Positions 17,315 to 25,272 of a DNA stretch of 64,000 nucleotides are shown here, piece after piece. The stretch is from Alteriqipengyuania_B sp035481675 (lineage in GTDB: Bacteria > Pseudomonadota > Alphaproteobacteria > Sphingomonadales > Sphingomonadaceae). The position numbers and the translations under genes are program-made. Each line of letters begins with the position of its first letter. Position 1 is the first letter of the stretch. Location of the stretch: NCBI RefSeq assembly GCF_035481675.1, contig NZ_JAYJJW010000001.1, forward strand, positions 372,001 to 436,000, written 5' to 3'. The notes below the pieces were generated by a model. That model saw only the letters and a program-made list of their open reading frames with translations, did not search any database and had not been told where the DNA came from.

Positions 17315-18073
17315 ATGATCAAGGCACTTTCCGGCGCACTCGCTACGGCAGCACTGCTCGCGGCAATTCCGGCCGCGGCGCAGGAATCGCAGAACAATTC
17401 GTCGGACAATCGCCAGCGCGATCCGAATCCCCAGTTCCAAGCCGACCGATCCGGGCTCGAGACCGGCGTTTTTCCGCGCAATGGATTGTACGAAGTCAGC
17501 ATGGGTGAAGTCCTCGCCCGTGAGCCGCGCGAATTCGATCTCGCCTATGCCGGCGCGCATCGCATCGGCTCGTGCCTCGTCCAAGCGGAAGGCTATCGTC
17601 AATTTGAAGACATTTTTGCCGACACGCGCGGTCAGCGACGCCTGGTGCAGATCGCCCAAGGCAATGATCTGTGCTTCAGTCGCGGTGCTCGCTACTCGCT
17701 CGGACTGATCGGTCCCGTGATGGCAGAGAAGCTTGCAATCGCAAGGTCGGAGCCTCTGCCGCTGGAAAGCCTGGCTGTCACGTCCGAATACGCGGCATCC
17801 TTCATCGGGGCCGACGAGCTGCAGACAACGCCGCTCGACACCTATTCGCGCTGTCTTGTCGCCACCGCACCGATGCAAGCATTCGCGGTGTTCTATACCG
17901 AGGTCGGGAGCCGGTATGAACGTGCGGCCCTGTCGGCTCTGGAAACCGCGACCGACCAGTGCGCGTCGCTCGAGCCGGAAGAGGACATGCGACCGAGCCT
18001 GCAACGCGCCACGCTAGCCTTTGCCGCATTCGATTGGGCAAAGCGTCTCGGTACTGACCCCGCAGGGTCCTGA
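17315..18073 (+). CDS. Exported protein of unknown function, paralogue B
   Basis: The 252-residue protein has a signal peptide ending AAIPAAAQ near residue 22, then a low-complexity Asn/Asp/Gln linker and a helical body. It shares the spacing of Cys-containing segments (IGSCLVQ, DLCFSRG, YSRCLVAT, DQCASLE) and the C-terminal DW motif with the preceding gene. ATG at 17315 follows GGGAGACG. Both paralogues are probably periplasmic. The function is unknown. Confidence 0.72.
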   Translation: MIKALSGALATAALLAAIPAAAQESQNNSSDNRQRDPNPQFQADRSGLETGVFPRNGLYEVSMGEVLAREPREFDLAYAGAHRIGSCLVQAEGYRQFEDIFADTRGQRRLVQIAQGNDLCFSRGARYSLGLIGPVMAEKLAIARSEPLPLESLAVTSEYAASFIGADELQTTPLDTYSRCLVATAPMQAFAVFYTEVGSRYERAALSALETATDQCASLEPEEDMRPSLQRATLAFAAFDWAKRLGTDPAGS

Positions 18074-18347
18074 CCGCTTACGAAAAGGCGGGATTTTAAG
18101 GGCAAAACGCCTTGCCTTCGCGCGCTCGGTGGACCATTGGGGCACCGAGTCCAGCGCGGCCCGTCTCGCGCCGATGCATGACCCGCTGGCAGGCCTGAAA
18201 GCCTGCATCCAAGGCGGAGCGATTGCCCGGCACCGAAACGGATAGCGCGCCCGGCCCGGCACCCGCCCGGCCTGGCGCGCTTTCCCGCATCACGGACCGC
18301 CGAATTCACCCAAGGTCCGCAGCGCGGGCCGCGACGCGGATGCAGCG
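18074..18347. other. Gene-free spacer before nuoG
   Basis: I find no supported gene in these 274 bases. They include a perfect 6-bp hairpin (GCAGGC, loop CTGAAA, GCCTGC at 18189-18206) and a short open frame to 18245 without a convincing ribosome site. It is by far the largest gap inside the nuo operon, so an internal promoter for nuoG onward is possible. Confidence 0.5.
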
Positions 18348-20360
18348 ATGCCCAAGGTCACAGTAGACGGACAGGAAACGGAAGTTCCGGACGGCGCGAC
18401 CGTCCTCCAGGCGTGCGAGATCGCCGGCAAGGAAATTCCGCGCTTCTGCTACCACGAAAGGCTCAGCATCGCCGGCAACTGCCGCATGTGCCTTGTCGAG
18501 GTGAAGCCCGGGCCGCCCAAGCCGCAGGCCAGCTGCGCGCTCCCGGCCACCGAAGGCCAGGAAATCCGCACCGACAGCGAGATGGTCAAGAAGGCGCGCG
18601 AAGGGGTGATGGAGTTCCTCCTCATCAACCACCCGCTCGATTGCCCGATCTGCGACCAGGGCGGCGAATGCGACCTGCAGGACCAGGCCATGACCTATGG
18701 CCGCGGCGCCTCGCGCTATGACGAGAACAAGCGCGCCGTCACGTCCAAGAACATGGGTCCGCTGATCAAGACGATCATGACCCGCTGCATCCATTGCACC
18801 CGCTGCGTGCGCTTCTCCGAAGAGATCGCCGGGGTCGATGAAATCGGAGCGCTGTATCGCGGCGAGGACATGCAGATCACCACCTACCTCGAACAGGCCG
18901 CGCGGCACGAACTCTCCGCCAACGTGATCGACCTGTGCCCGGTCGGCGCGCTGACGAGCCGGCCCTATGCCTACGAAGCGCGTCCGTGGGAGCTGAAGAA
19001 GACGCTCAGCATCGATGTGTCGGACGCGGTGGGGGCGAACATCCGCCTCGACAGCCGGGGGAGCGAGATCCTGCGCGCCCTGCCACGCGTCAACGACGAC
19101 GTGAACGAGGAGTGGTTGTCCGACAAGGGGCGCTACATGGTTGACGGGCTGGCCCGTCGCCGCCTCGACAAGGTGTGGATCCGCAAGAAGGGCAAGCTGG
19201 CCGAGGCGAGCTGGGACGATGCATTCAAGGCCATTGCCAAGCCTCTGAAACAAAATGATAAGTCCAGCATCGCCGCCATCGCCGGCGACCTCGTCGATTG
19301 CGAGACGATGTTCGCCGCCAAGGCGCTGCTGGGCGCGCTCGGCAGCGACATGCTCGAAGGCCGACAGACCGGCATGGACTACGACGTGTCCAGCCTCTCC
19401 GCCGTCGCTTTCAATACCACCTTTGCGGAGATCGAGAACGCCGATGCGATCCTGATTGTCGGCAGCCAGGTCCGCGACGAGGCCCCGTTGGCCAACGTGC
19501 GCCTGCGCAAGGCGGCGAAGCGCGGGGCGAAGGTCTTCGTGGTCGGGCCGGAGTGGGAAACGACCTACCCGGCGGAATTCCTCGGCGACGATGCGGGCGT
19601 GCTGCACGACCTGCCGGGCCACGTTGCCGATGCGATGAAGGCGGCCGAGCGGCCGGCGATCATCGTCGGCGGGGCAGGGCTCGCCAAGGGCGCGCTCGCC
19701 CCCGCGCTGGCCTTGGCCGAGACCTTTGGCGTTGTGACCGATGGCTGGAACGGCTTCAACGTGCTGCACATGGCCGCCAGCCGCATGGGCGGGCTGATGC
19801 TCGGCTATGCGCAGAAAGGCGGCATTGCCGATATCGCCAAGGCGGCGCCGACAGTGCTGCTCGCGCTGGGCGCGGACGAGGTCGACTTCGCACCGTTTGC
19901 TGACAGCCTGAAGGTCTATATCGGCCATCACGGCGACAAGGGTGCGCATGCGGCGGACATCATCCTGCCGGCGGCCTCCTACGCCGAAAAGGACGGGACC
20001 TACGTCAACACCGAAGGCCGCGTGCAATACGCGGAAAAAGCGGTGTTTGCGCCGGGCGATGCGCGCGAGGACTGGACGATCCTGCGCGCGCTGGCCGACG
20101 CGCTGGGCGTCGATGTCGGCTTCGACACGTTCGGGCAGTTGCAGTCCGCGATGATCAGGGCCGTGCCGGCGCTGGGGCAGGAAGGCCTGGCCGATTACGG
20201 CGCGCTCCCCAAGGCGGACGGCAAGGCGAAGGCTTCGGGCCAGATCGCCCACCCGATCGCCGACCACTACCTCACCAACCCGATCGCGCGGGCCAGTGCG
20301 GTGATGCAGCAGTGCAGCGCCGAGCTGCGCGGCGCCGACCTGGCGGAGGCGGCGGAATGA
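18348..20360 (+). CDS. nuoG: NADH-quinone oxidoreductase subunit G
   Basis: NuoG is the large Fe-S subunit of the complex I peripheral arm. The 670-residue protein begins with a ferredoxin-like 2Fe-2S domain (CYHERLSIAGNCRMC), then the His/Cys cluster region DCPICDQGGECDLQ near residue 105 and a 4Fe-4S site CIHCTRCVRF near residue 147. A molybdopterin-oxidoreductase-like domain that lacks cofactor follows. The size matches the short alphaproteobacterial form (about 670-690) rather than the 900-residue E. coli form. Its stop overlaps the next start (ATGA). Confidence 0.97.
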   Translation: MPKVTVDGQETEVPDGATVLQACEIAGKEIPRFCYHERLSIAGNCRMCLVEVKPGPPKPQASCALPATEGQEIRTDSEMVKKAREGVMEFLLINHPLDCPICDQGGECDLQDQAMTYGRGASRYDENKRAVTSKNMGPLIKTIMTRCIHCTRCVRFSEEIAGVDEIGALYRGEDMQITTYLEQAARHELSANVIDLCPVGALTSRPYAYEARPWELKKTLSIDVSDAVGANIRLDSRGSEILRALPRVNDDVNEEWLSDKGRYMVDGLARRRLDKVWIRKKGKLAEASWDDAFKAIAKPLKQNDKSSIAAIAGDLVDCETMFAAKALLGALGSDMLEGRQTGMDYDVSSLSAVAFNTTFAEIENADAILIVGSQVRDEAPLANVRLRKAAKRGAKVFVVGPEWETTYPAEFLGDDAGVLHDLPGHVADAMKAAERPAIIVGGAGLAKGALAPALALAETFGVVTDGWNGFNVLHMAASRMGGLMLGYAQKGGIADIAKAAPTVLLALGADEVDFAPFADSLKVYIGHHGDKGAHAADIILPAASYAEKDGTYVNTEGRVQYAEKAVFAPGDAREDWTILRALADALGVDVGFDTFGQLQSAMIRAVPALGQEGLADYGALPKADGKAKASGQIAHPIADHYLTNPIARASAVMQQCSAELRGADLAEAAE

Positions 20361-20626
20361 ACTTCTATCGCGCCGTCGCGGGCAAGGCCGGAATGTTTCT
20401 GGTGTGGATCGCGCTCATCCTGTTCGTGGCCACCTTCGTCCTCGGCGTCCTCACCATGCGCGATACGGCGGCCATGAGCACGCAGTTCGGCGGGGAAAGC
20501 GGGCTGACGCCGCAATCCCTGATCGTCACGCTGGTGCAGGCGCTCAACTCCGCAGTCTGGCCGCTGGTCGGCGTGGGCATCATCTTCGCCCTCGAAGCGC
20601 GCAGCGGCGGGAGCACGTTCGAATGA
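20357..20626 (+). CDS. Small membrane protein of unknown function between nuoG and nuoH
   Basis: The 89-residue frame has two hydrophobic helices, about residues 12-32 and 60-78, and a polar loop (TAAMSTQFGGESGLTPQS) between them. It overlaps nuoG and nuoH by four bases each (ATGA). No domain is recognised. The double overlap makes it almost certainly translated with complex I. Confidence 0.65.
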   Translation: MNFYRAVAGKAGMFLVWIALILFVATFVLGVLTMRDTAAMSTQFGGESGLTPQSLIVTLVQALNSAVWPLVGVGIIFALEARSGGSTFE

Positions 20627-21675
20627 CCGAGACTTTCATCTCCTGGGGCATGGACCCGAACTGGGCGTGGTTCGTCGCGACCATTGCGGGCATCCTGCTG
20701 ATCGCCTTGCCGCTGATGCTGAGCGTGGCGATGATCATCTATGTCGACCGCAAGGTCTGGGCAGCGATCAACCTGCGCCGCGGGCCCAATGTGGTCGGTC
20801 CCTTCGGCCTGCTGCAGAGTTTTGCGGACGGACTGAAGGTGTTCCTGCAGGAAACCATCATCCCGGCGGCGGCCAACAAGGGCCTGTTCCTGCTTGCGCC
20901 GATCATCACCTTTACCGTGGCCTTGCTCGCCTGGGCGGTGATCCCGTTCAATTCGGGCGCGGTGCTTGCCGATATCAACGTCGGGCTGCTCTATATCTTC
21001 GCGGTCAGTTCCCTAGGTGTTTACGGAGTCGTGATTTCCGGCTGGGCGTCGAATTCGAAATACCCGTTCTTCAGCTCGATGCGGGCAGCCGCGCAGATGA
21101 TTTCCTATGAGGTCTCGATCGGTTTCATCCTGATCTGCGTCGTCCTTTACGCCGGCACGTTCAACATGAACGAGATCATCGAAAGCCAGCGCGGCCACGG
21201 CCTCGGCATCGTCAACGGCTACTGGTTCAATTTGCTGCTGTTCCCGATCTGGGTGATGTTCTTCATTTCCAGCCTCGCCGAAACCGCGCGCGTGCCGTTC
21301 GACCTGACCGAGGCGGAAAGCGAGCTCGTCGCGGGGTACCAGACCGAATATTCCTCCATGAGCTTCGCGCTGTTCTGGCTCGGCGAGTATGCCAACATCC
21401 TCCTGATGTGCTCGCTCAACACGATCCTGTTCTTCGGCGGCTGGCTGCCCCCGATTGACTGGGCGCCGCTGTACGAAGTGCCGGGCTTCATCTGGTTCCT
21501 GCTGAAGACGTTCTTCTTCTTCTTCATGTTCAGCTGGGTGATGGCGACCGTGCCGCGCTACCGCTATGACCAGCTGATGCGGCTCGGCTGGAAGGTTTTC
21601 CTGCCGATGAGCCTGATCTTCGTCGCCGTGATTTCCGGCTGGCTGATGCTTACCCGATATGGAGGTGCGGCATGA
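20623..21675 (+). CDS. nuoH: NADH-quinone oxidoreductase subunit H
   Basis: NuoH is the membrane subunit nearest the quinone site, linking the redox arm to the proton pumps. The 350-residue protein has about eight membrane helices and the signatures RRGPNVVGPFGLLQSFADGLK near residue 45 and RVPFDLTEAESELVAGYQTEY near residue 225. ATG at 20623 overlaps the previous stop. The C-terminal ATGA overlaps nuoI. Confidence 0.97.
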   Translation: MTETFISWGMDPNWAWFVATIAGILLIALPLMLSVAMIIYVDRKVWAAINLRRGPNVVGPFGLLQSFADGLKVFLQETIIPAAANKGLFLLAPIITFTVALLAWAVIPFNSGAVLADINVGLLYIFAVSSLGVYGVVISGWASNSKYPFFSSMRAAAQMISYEVSIGFILICVVLYAGTFNMNEIIESQRGHGLGIVNGYWFNLLLFPIWVMFFISSLAETARVPFDLTEAESELVAGYQTEYSSMSFALFWLGEYANILLMCSLNTILFFGGWLPPIDWAPLYEVPGFIWFLLKTFFFFFMFSWVMATVPRYRYDQLMRLGWKVFLPMSLIFVAVISGWLMLTRYGGAA

Positions 21676-22157
21676 CCGTCGCCCAGCTCGTCAAGTCGTT
21701 CACCCTTTGGGAGTTCGTGAAGGCGCACGCCCTCACGCTGAAGTATTTCTTCAAGCCCAAGGTTACGATCAACTACCCGTTCGAGAAGAACAAGCTGAGC
21801 CCGCGTTTCCGCGGCGAGCATGCGCTGCGCCGCTACCCGAACGGCGAGGAACGCTGCATCGCGTGCAAGCTGTGCGAAGCCGTGTGCCCCGCGCAGGCCA
21901 TCACCATCGACGCCGAACCGCGCGAGGACGGCAGCCGCCGCACCACGCGCTACGACATCGACATGACCAAGTGCATCTACTGCGGTTTCTGCCAGGAAGC
22001 CTGCCCGGTCGATGCCGTGGTCGAAGGGCCCAATTTCGAATACGCGACCGAAACGCGCGAGGAACTGCTCTACGACAAGGCGAAATTGCTGGCGAACGGG
22101 GACAAGTGGGAGCGGGCGATCGCCGCGAACCTTGAAGCCGACGCGCCCTATCGCTAG
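21672..22157 (+). CDS. nuoI: NADH-quinone oxidoreductase subunit I
   Basis: NuoI carries the two 4Fe-4S clusters N6a and N6b. Both CxxCxxCxxxC motifs are visible in the 161-residue protein: CIACKLCEAVCP near residue 60 and CIYCGFCQEACP near residue 99. The length is standard. It overlaps nuoH by four bases and is followed by a 27-base gap to nuoJ. Confidence 0.98.
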   Translation: MTVAQLVKSFTLWEFVKAHALTLKYFFKPKVTINYPFEKNKLSPRFRGEHALRRYPNGEERCIACKLCEAVCPAQAITIDAEPREDGSRRTTRYDIDMTKCIYCGFCQEACPVDAVVEGPNFEYATETREELLYDKAKLLANGDKWERAIAANLEADAPYR

Positions 22158-22184
22158 GCGGCGCGCGAGACCACACGGGGCATC

Positions 22185-22808
22185 ATGATCCAGACCTTAG
22201 CCTTCTACCTGTTCGCCTTCATGGTGATCGCGTCGGCGACGCTCGTCATCATGGCGCGCAACCCGGTGCATTCGGTCATGTGGCTGATCCTCGCCTTCTT
22301 CAACGCCGCGGGCCTGATGGTCATCGCCGGCGCGGAATTCATCGCGATGCTGCTGGTGATCGTCTACGTGGGCGCGGTCGCGGTGCTGTTCCTGTTCGTG
22401 GTGATGATGCTCGACATCGATTTCGCGGAGCTTCGCGCAGGCTTCATCCGCAACTTCCCGCTGGGCATCGCGATTGCCGCCGTGCTGCTGGCGGAACTGG
22501 TGCTGGGCATCGGTGCCTATCGCGCCGGTGCGCTTGAACTCGGCACCCCGAGCGGTGCTGCGGCCCCGCTGGCCGGGCAGAGTAATATCGAGAATGTCGG
22601 CGTGCTGCTCTACACCCGCTATCTCTTCCTGTTTGAACTGGCCGGCATCGTCCTGCTGGTGGCGATGATCGGCGCGATCGTGCTGACCCACCGGAAGCCT
22701 GCCGCCGGACGCCGCGGCCACCAGAACATCGCGAAGCAGAATGCGCGCAATCCGAACGAGGCGACCGTGATGAAGCAGCCGCAAGTGGGCGAGGGGGTCG
22801 AACTGTGA
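22185..22808 (+). CDS. nuoJ: NADH-quinone oxidoreductase subunit J
   Basis: NuoJ is a hydrophobic membrane-arm subunit. The 207-residue protein has five membrane segments and the typical MARNPVHSVMWLILAFFNAAG and FIAMLLVIVYVGAVAVLFLFVVMMLDI regions near residues 22-85. The tail after residue 170 is basic and polar. An inverted-repeat element lies between this gene and nuoK. Confidence 0.96.
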   Translation: MIQTLAFYLFAFMVIASATLVIMARNPVHSVMWLILAFFNAAGLMVIAGAEFIAMLLVIVYVGAVAVLFLFVVMMLDIDFAELRAGFIRNFPLGIAIAAVLLAELVLGIGAYRAGALELGTPSGAAAPLAGQSNIENVGVLLYTRYLFLFELAGIVLLVAMIGAIVLTHRKPAAGRRGHQNIAKQNARNPNEATVMKQPQVGEGVEL

Positions 22809-22833
22809 TCGGCATTTTCCCAACCCCGCTCGT

Positions 22834-22887
22834 CCTGAGCCTGTCGAAGGACGGTTGCGCAGGATGCTTCGACAGGCTCAGCATGAG
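22834..22887. repeat. Palindromic intergenic repeat between nuoJ and nuoK
   Basis: The left arm CCTGAGCCTGTCGAAG (22834-22849) and right arm CTTCGACAGGCTCAGC (22867-22882) form a 15-bp stem with a 17-base loop; the right arm continues CATGAG. Repeats with the core CTTCGACAGGCTCAG are widespread in intergenic regions of sphingomonad genomes (recall, not searched here). It sits inside a co-transcribed operon, so it would form an mRNA hairpin just before the nuoK ribosome site. Confidence 0.8.
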
Positions 22888-22899
22888 TGGAGAGAACGC

Positions 22900-23205
22900 A
22901 TGATCGGCATCGAACATTATCTCGTCGTCAGCTCGATCCTGTTCGTGCTCGGCGTGCTCGGCATCTTCCTCAACCGGAAGAACGTTATCGTCATCCTGAT
23001 GGCGATTGAGCTCATCCTGCTGAGCGTGAACATCAACCTCGTCGCCTTCAGCGCCTTCCTCGGCGACCTGACGGGCCAGGTCTTCGCCATGTTCGTACTG
23101 ACCGTCGCTGCGGCCGAAGCCGCCATCGGCCTTGCCATCCTGGTCATCTATTTCCGCCGCCGCGGCACGATCGCGGTCGACGATGTCAGCCAGATGAAGG
23201 GCTAA
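22900..23205 (+). CDS. nuoK: NADH-quinone oxidoreductase subunit K
   Basis: NuoK is a three-helix membrane subunit related to MrpC. The 101-residue length is exactly typical. The signatures GIFLNRKNVIVILMAIELILLSVN and AEAAIGLAILVIYFRRRGTI contain the conserved membrane glutamates (both in about helices 2 and 3). The start ATG at 22900 follows GGAGAG. The repeat just upstream does not disturb the ribosome site. Confidence 0.97.
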   Translation: MIGIEHYLVVSSILFVLGVLGIFLNRKNVIVILMAIELILLSVNINLVAFSAFLGDLTGQVFAMFVLTVAAAEAAIGLAILVIYFRRRGTIAVDDVSQMKG

Positions 23206-23211
23206 CGCGCC

Positions 23212-25272
23212 GTGCAATCGATCCTGATCATCGTCTTCCTGCCCCTGTTCGCGGCCATCGTCGCCGGGCTGGGCAACCGGATGCTCGGCAACACCGTCGC
23301 CAAGTCGATCACGACCGGCGCGCTGCTGGTCGCCTGCGGCCTGAGCTGGCCGATCTTCCTCGGCTTCCTTAGCGGGAGCGCGGAGGCGACTGTCGTTCCC
23401 GTGCTCCAGTGGGTGCAATCGGGCGACCTGACCTTCGACTGGGCGCTGCGCGTCGATACGCTGACCGCCGTGATGCTGGTGGTGATCACCACCGTCTCCG
23501 CATTGGTGCACGTCTACAGCTGGGGTTATATGGAGGAGGACCCGGACCAGCCGCGTTTCTTCGCCTATCTCAGCCTCTTCACCTTCGCCATGCTGATGCT
23601 GGTGACCGCCGACAACCTCGTCCAGATGTTCTTCGGCTGGGAAGGGGTGGGCCTGGCATCGTACCTCCTCATCGGATTCTGGTTCCGCAAGCCGAGCGCC
23701 AATGCCGCCGCGATCAAGGCCTTCGTGGTCAACCGCGTCGGCGACCTCGGTTTCATGCTGGGTATCTTCGGCGTGTTCTTGGTGTTCCAGACCACTTCCA
23801 TAGCCGAGATCAATGCGAACGCCGCAGGCATGGCGGGCAGCACGATCGGTTTCCTCGGCTACCGCGTCGACACGCTGACGGTGCTGTGCATCCTCCTGTT
23901 CATCGGGGCGATGGGCAAATCGGCGCAGCTCGGCCTGCACACCTGGCTTCCCGACGCGATGGAGGGGCCGACGCCCGTTTCCGCGCTGATCCACGCCGCC
24001 ACCATGGTTACCGCCGGCGTCTTCATGGTCTGCCGCCTGTCGCCGTTGTTCGAAACCTCGCCCATCGCGCTCGGCTTCGTGACCACCATCGGCGCGGCCA
24101 CCTGCCTGTTCGCCGCCACGGTCGGGACCACGCAGTGGGACATCAAGCGGGTCATCGCCTATTCCACCTGCTCGCAGCTCGGCTACATGTTCTTTGCCGC
24201 CGGCGTTGGTGCTTACGGCGCGGCGATGTTCCACCTCTTCACCCACGCCTTCTTCAAGGCGCTGTTGTTCCTCGGCGCCGGCAGTGTGATCCACGCGATG
24301 CACCACGAACAGGACATGCGGTACTACGGCGGCCTGCGTAAGGAAATCCCGCTTACCTTCTGGGCGATGATGGCCGGTACGCTGGCGATCACCGGGGTCG
24401 GCATTTACGACCTGCACGTCGGTTTCGCAGGGTTCTGGTCCAAGGACGCGATCCTCGAGGTCGCTTACGCCCGTGGCGGCAACTTCGGCACCGGCGCGTT
24501 CTGGGTCGGCGCCTTTGCCGCCCTGCTGACCAGCTTCTACAGCTGGCGCCTGATGTTCCTTACCTTCTGGGGCAAGCCGCGCTGGGCGCAGAGCGAGCAC
24601 ATCCGGCACGCAGTCCATCACGGGCACGACCAGCCGGACGAGCACAATCCGCCCGTCCAGGAAGACGCCGGCCAGCTTCACGACCATCACGTGCCCGCTG
24701 CCGACCAGAAGGAAGGCACCGGCGGCTATCACCCGCACGAAAGCCCGTGGGTCATGCTCGTGCCGCTTGCCGTTCTGGCACTGGGCGCGGTGTTTGCGGG
24801 ACAGGTATTTGCCGGCAACTTCCTCGACGAGGCAGGCTTCTGGAACGGCGCGATCGCCTACAACGCAGAACTGATGCACGCGATGCACGAGGTGCCGAAG
24901 TGGGTGAAATACACCGCCCTCGTCGTCATGCTGCTCGGCTTGCTGGGTGCCTGGTACGCCTACATCCGCAACACGGACGTGCCTGAGGAAACCACGCGCC
25001 AGCTCGGCCCGATCTACAACTTCGTGCACAACAAGTGGTATTTCGACGAGCTGTACGCCCTGCTGTTCGTGAAGCCGGCCTTCTGGCTCGGCCGCAAGCT
25101 GTGGATCATCGGCGACAAGGGCATCATCGACCGCTTCGGGCCCGATGGCGCGGCATGGGCCGTGTCGAAGGGTAGCGGGGTCGCCTCGCGCGTCCAGTCC
25201 GGCTCGCTCAACGCCTATGCGCTGGTGATGCTCCTCGGCCTTGTCGCCGCCGTGACTTGGGTGCTTTTCTGA
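23212..25272 (+). CDS. nuoL: NADH-quinone oxidoreductase subunit L with a histidine-rich loop
   Basis: NuoL is the distal antiporter-like proton-pumping subunit. The 686-residue protein has about 16 membrane helices; FFGWEGVGLASYLLIGFW near residue 142 and the antiporter-type HTWLPDAMEGPTPVSALIHAATMVTAGVF near residue 243 are diagnostic. The start is GTG at 23212. Residues about 463-510 (bases 24595-24740) form a polar insert with 11 histidines (HHGHD, LHDHH, YHPHES), possibly metal-binding. The stop overlaps nuoM by TGATG. Confidence 0.97.
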   Translation: MQSILIIVFLPLFAAIVAGLGNRMLGNTVAKSITTGALLVACGLSWPIFLGFLSGSAEATVVPVLQWVQSGDLTFDWALRVDTLTAVMLVVITTVSALVHVYSWGYMEEDPDQPRFFAYLSLFTFAMLMLVTADNLVQMFFGWEGVGLASYLLIGFWFRKPSANAAAIKAFVVNRVGDLGFMLGIFGVFLVFQTTSIAEINANAAGMAGSTIGFLGYRVDTLTVLCILLFIGAMGKSAQLGLHTWLPDAMEGPTPVSALIHAATMVTAGVFMVCRLSPLFETSPIALGFVTTIGAATCLFAATVGTTQWDIKRVIAYSTCSQLGYMFFAAGVGAYGAAMFHLFTHAFFKALLFLGAGSVIHAMHHEQDMRYYGGLRKEIPLTFWAMMAGTLAITGVGIYDLHVGFAGFWSKDAILEVAYARGGNFGTGAFWVGAFAALLTSFYSWRLMFLTFWGKPRWAQSEHIRHAVHHGHDQPDEHNPPVQEDAGQLHDHHVPAADQKEGTGGYHPHESPWVMLVPLAVLALGAVFAGQVFAGNFLDEAGFWNGAIAYNAELMHAMHEVPKWVKYTALVVMLLGLLGAWYAYIRNTDVPEETTRQLGPIYNFVHNKWYFDELYALLFVKPAFWLGRKLWIIGDKGIIDRFGPDGAAWAVSKGSGVASRVQSGSLNAYALVMLLGLVAAVTWVLF

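Noticed and set aside
18021..18245. Short open frame before nuoG
   Set aside because: It begins inside the preceding gene in another frame and lacks a ribosome site or recognisable sequence.
18306..20267. Long minus-strand open frame opposite nuoG (653 codons)
   Set aside because: It is antisense to a certain gene and its composition is typical of shadow frames; no homology-like motif is seen.
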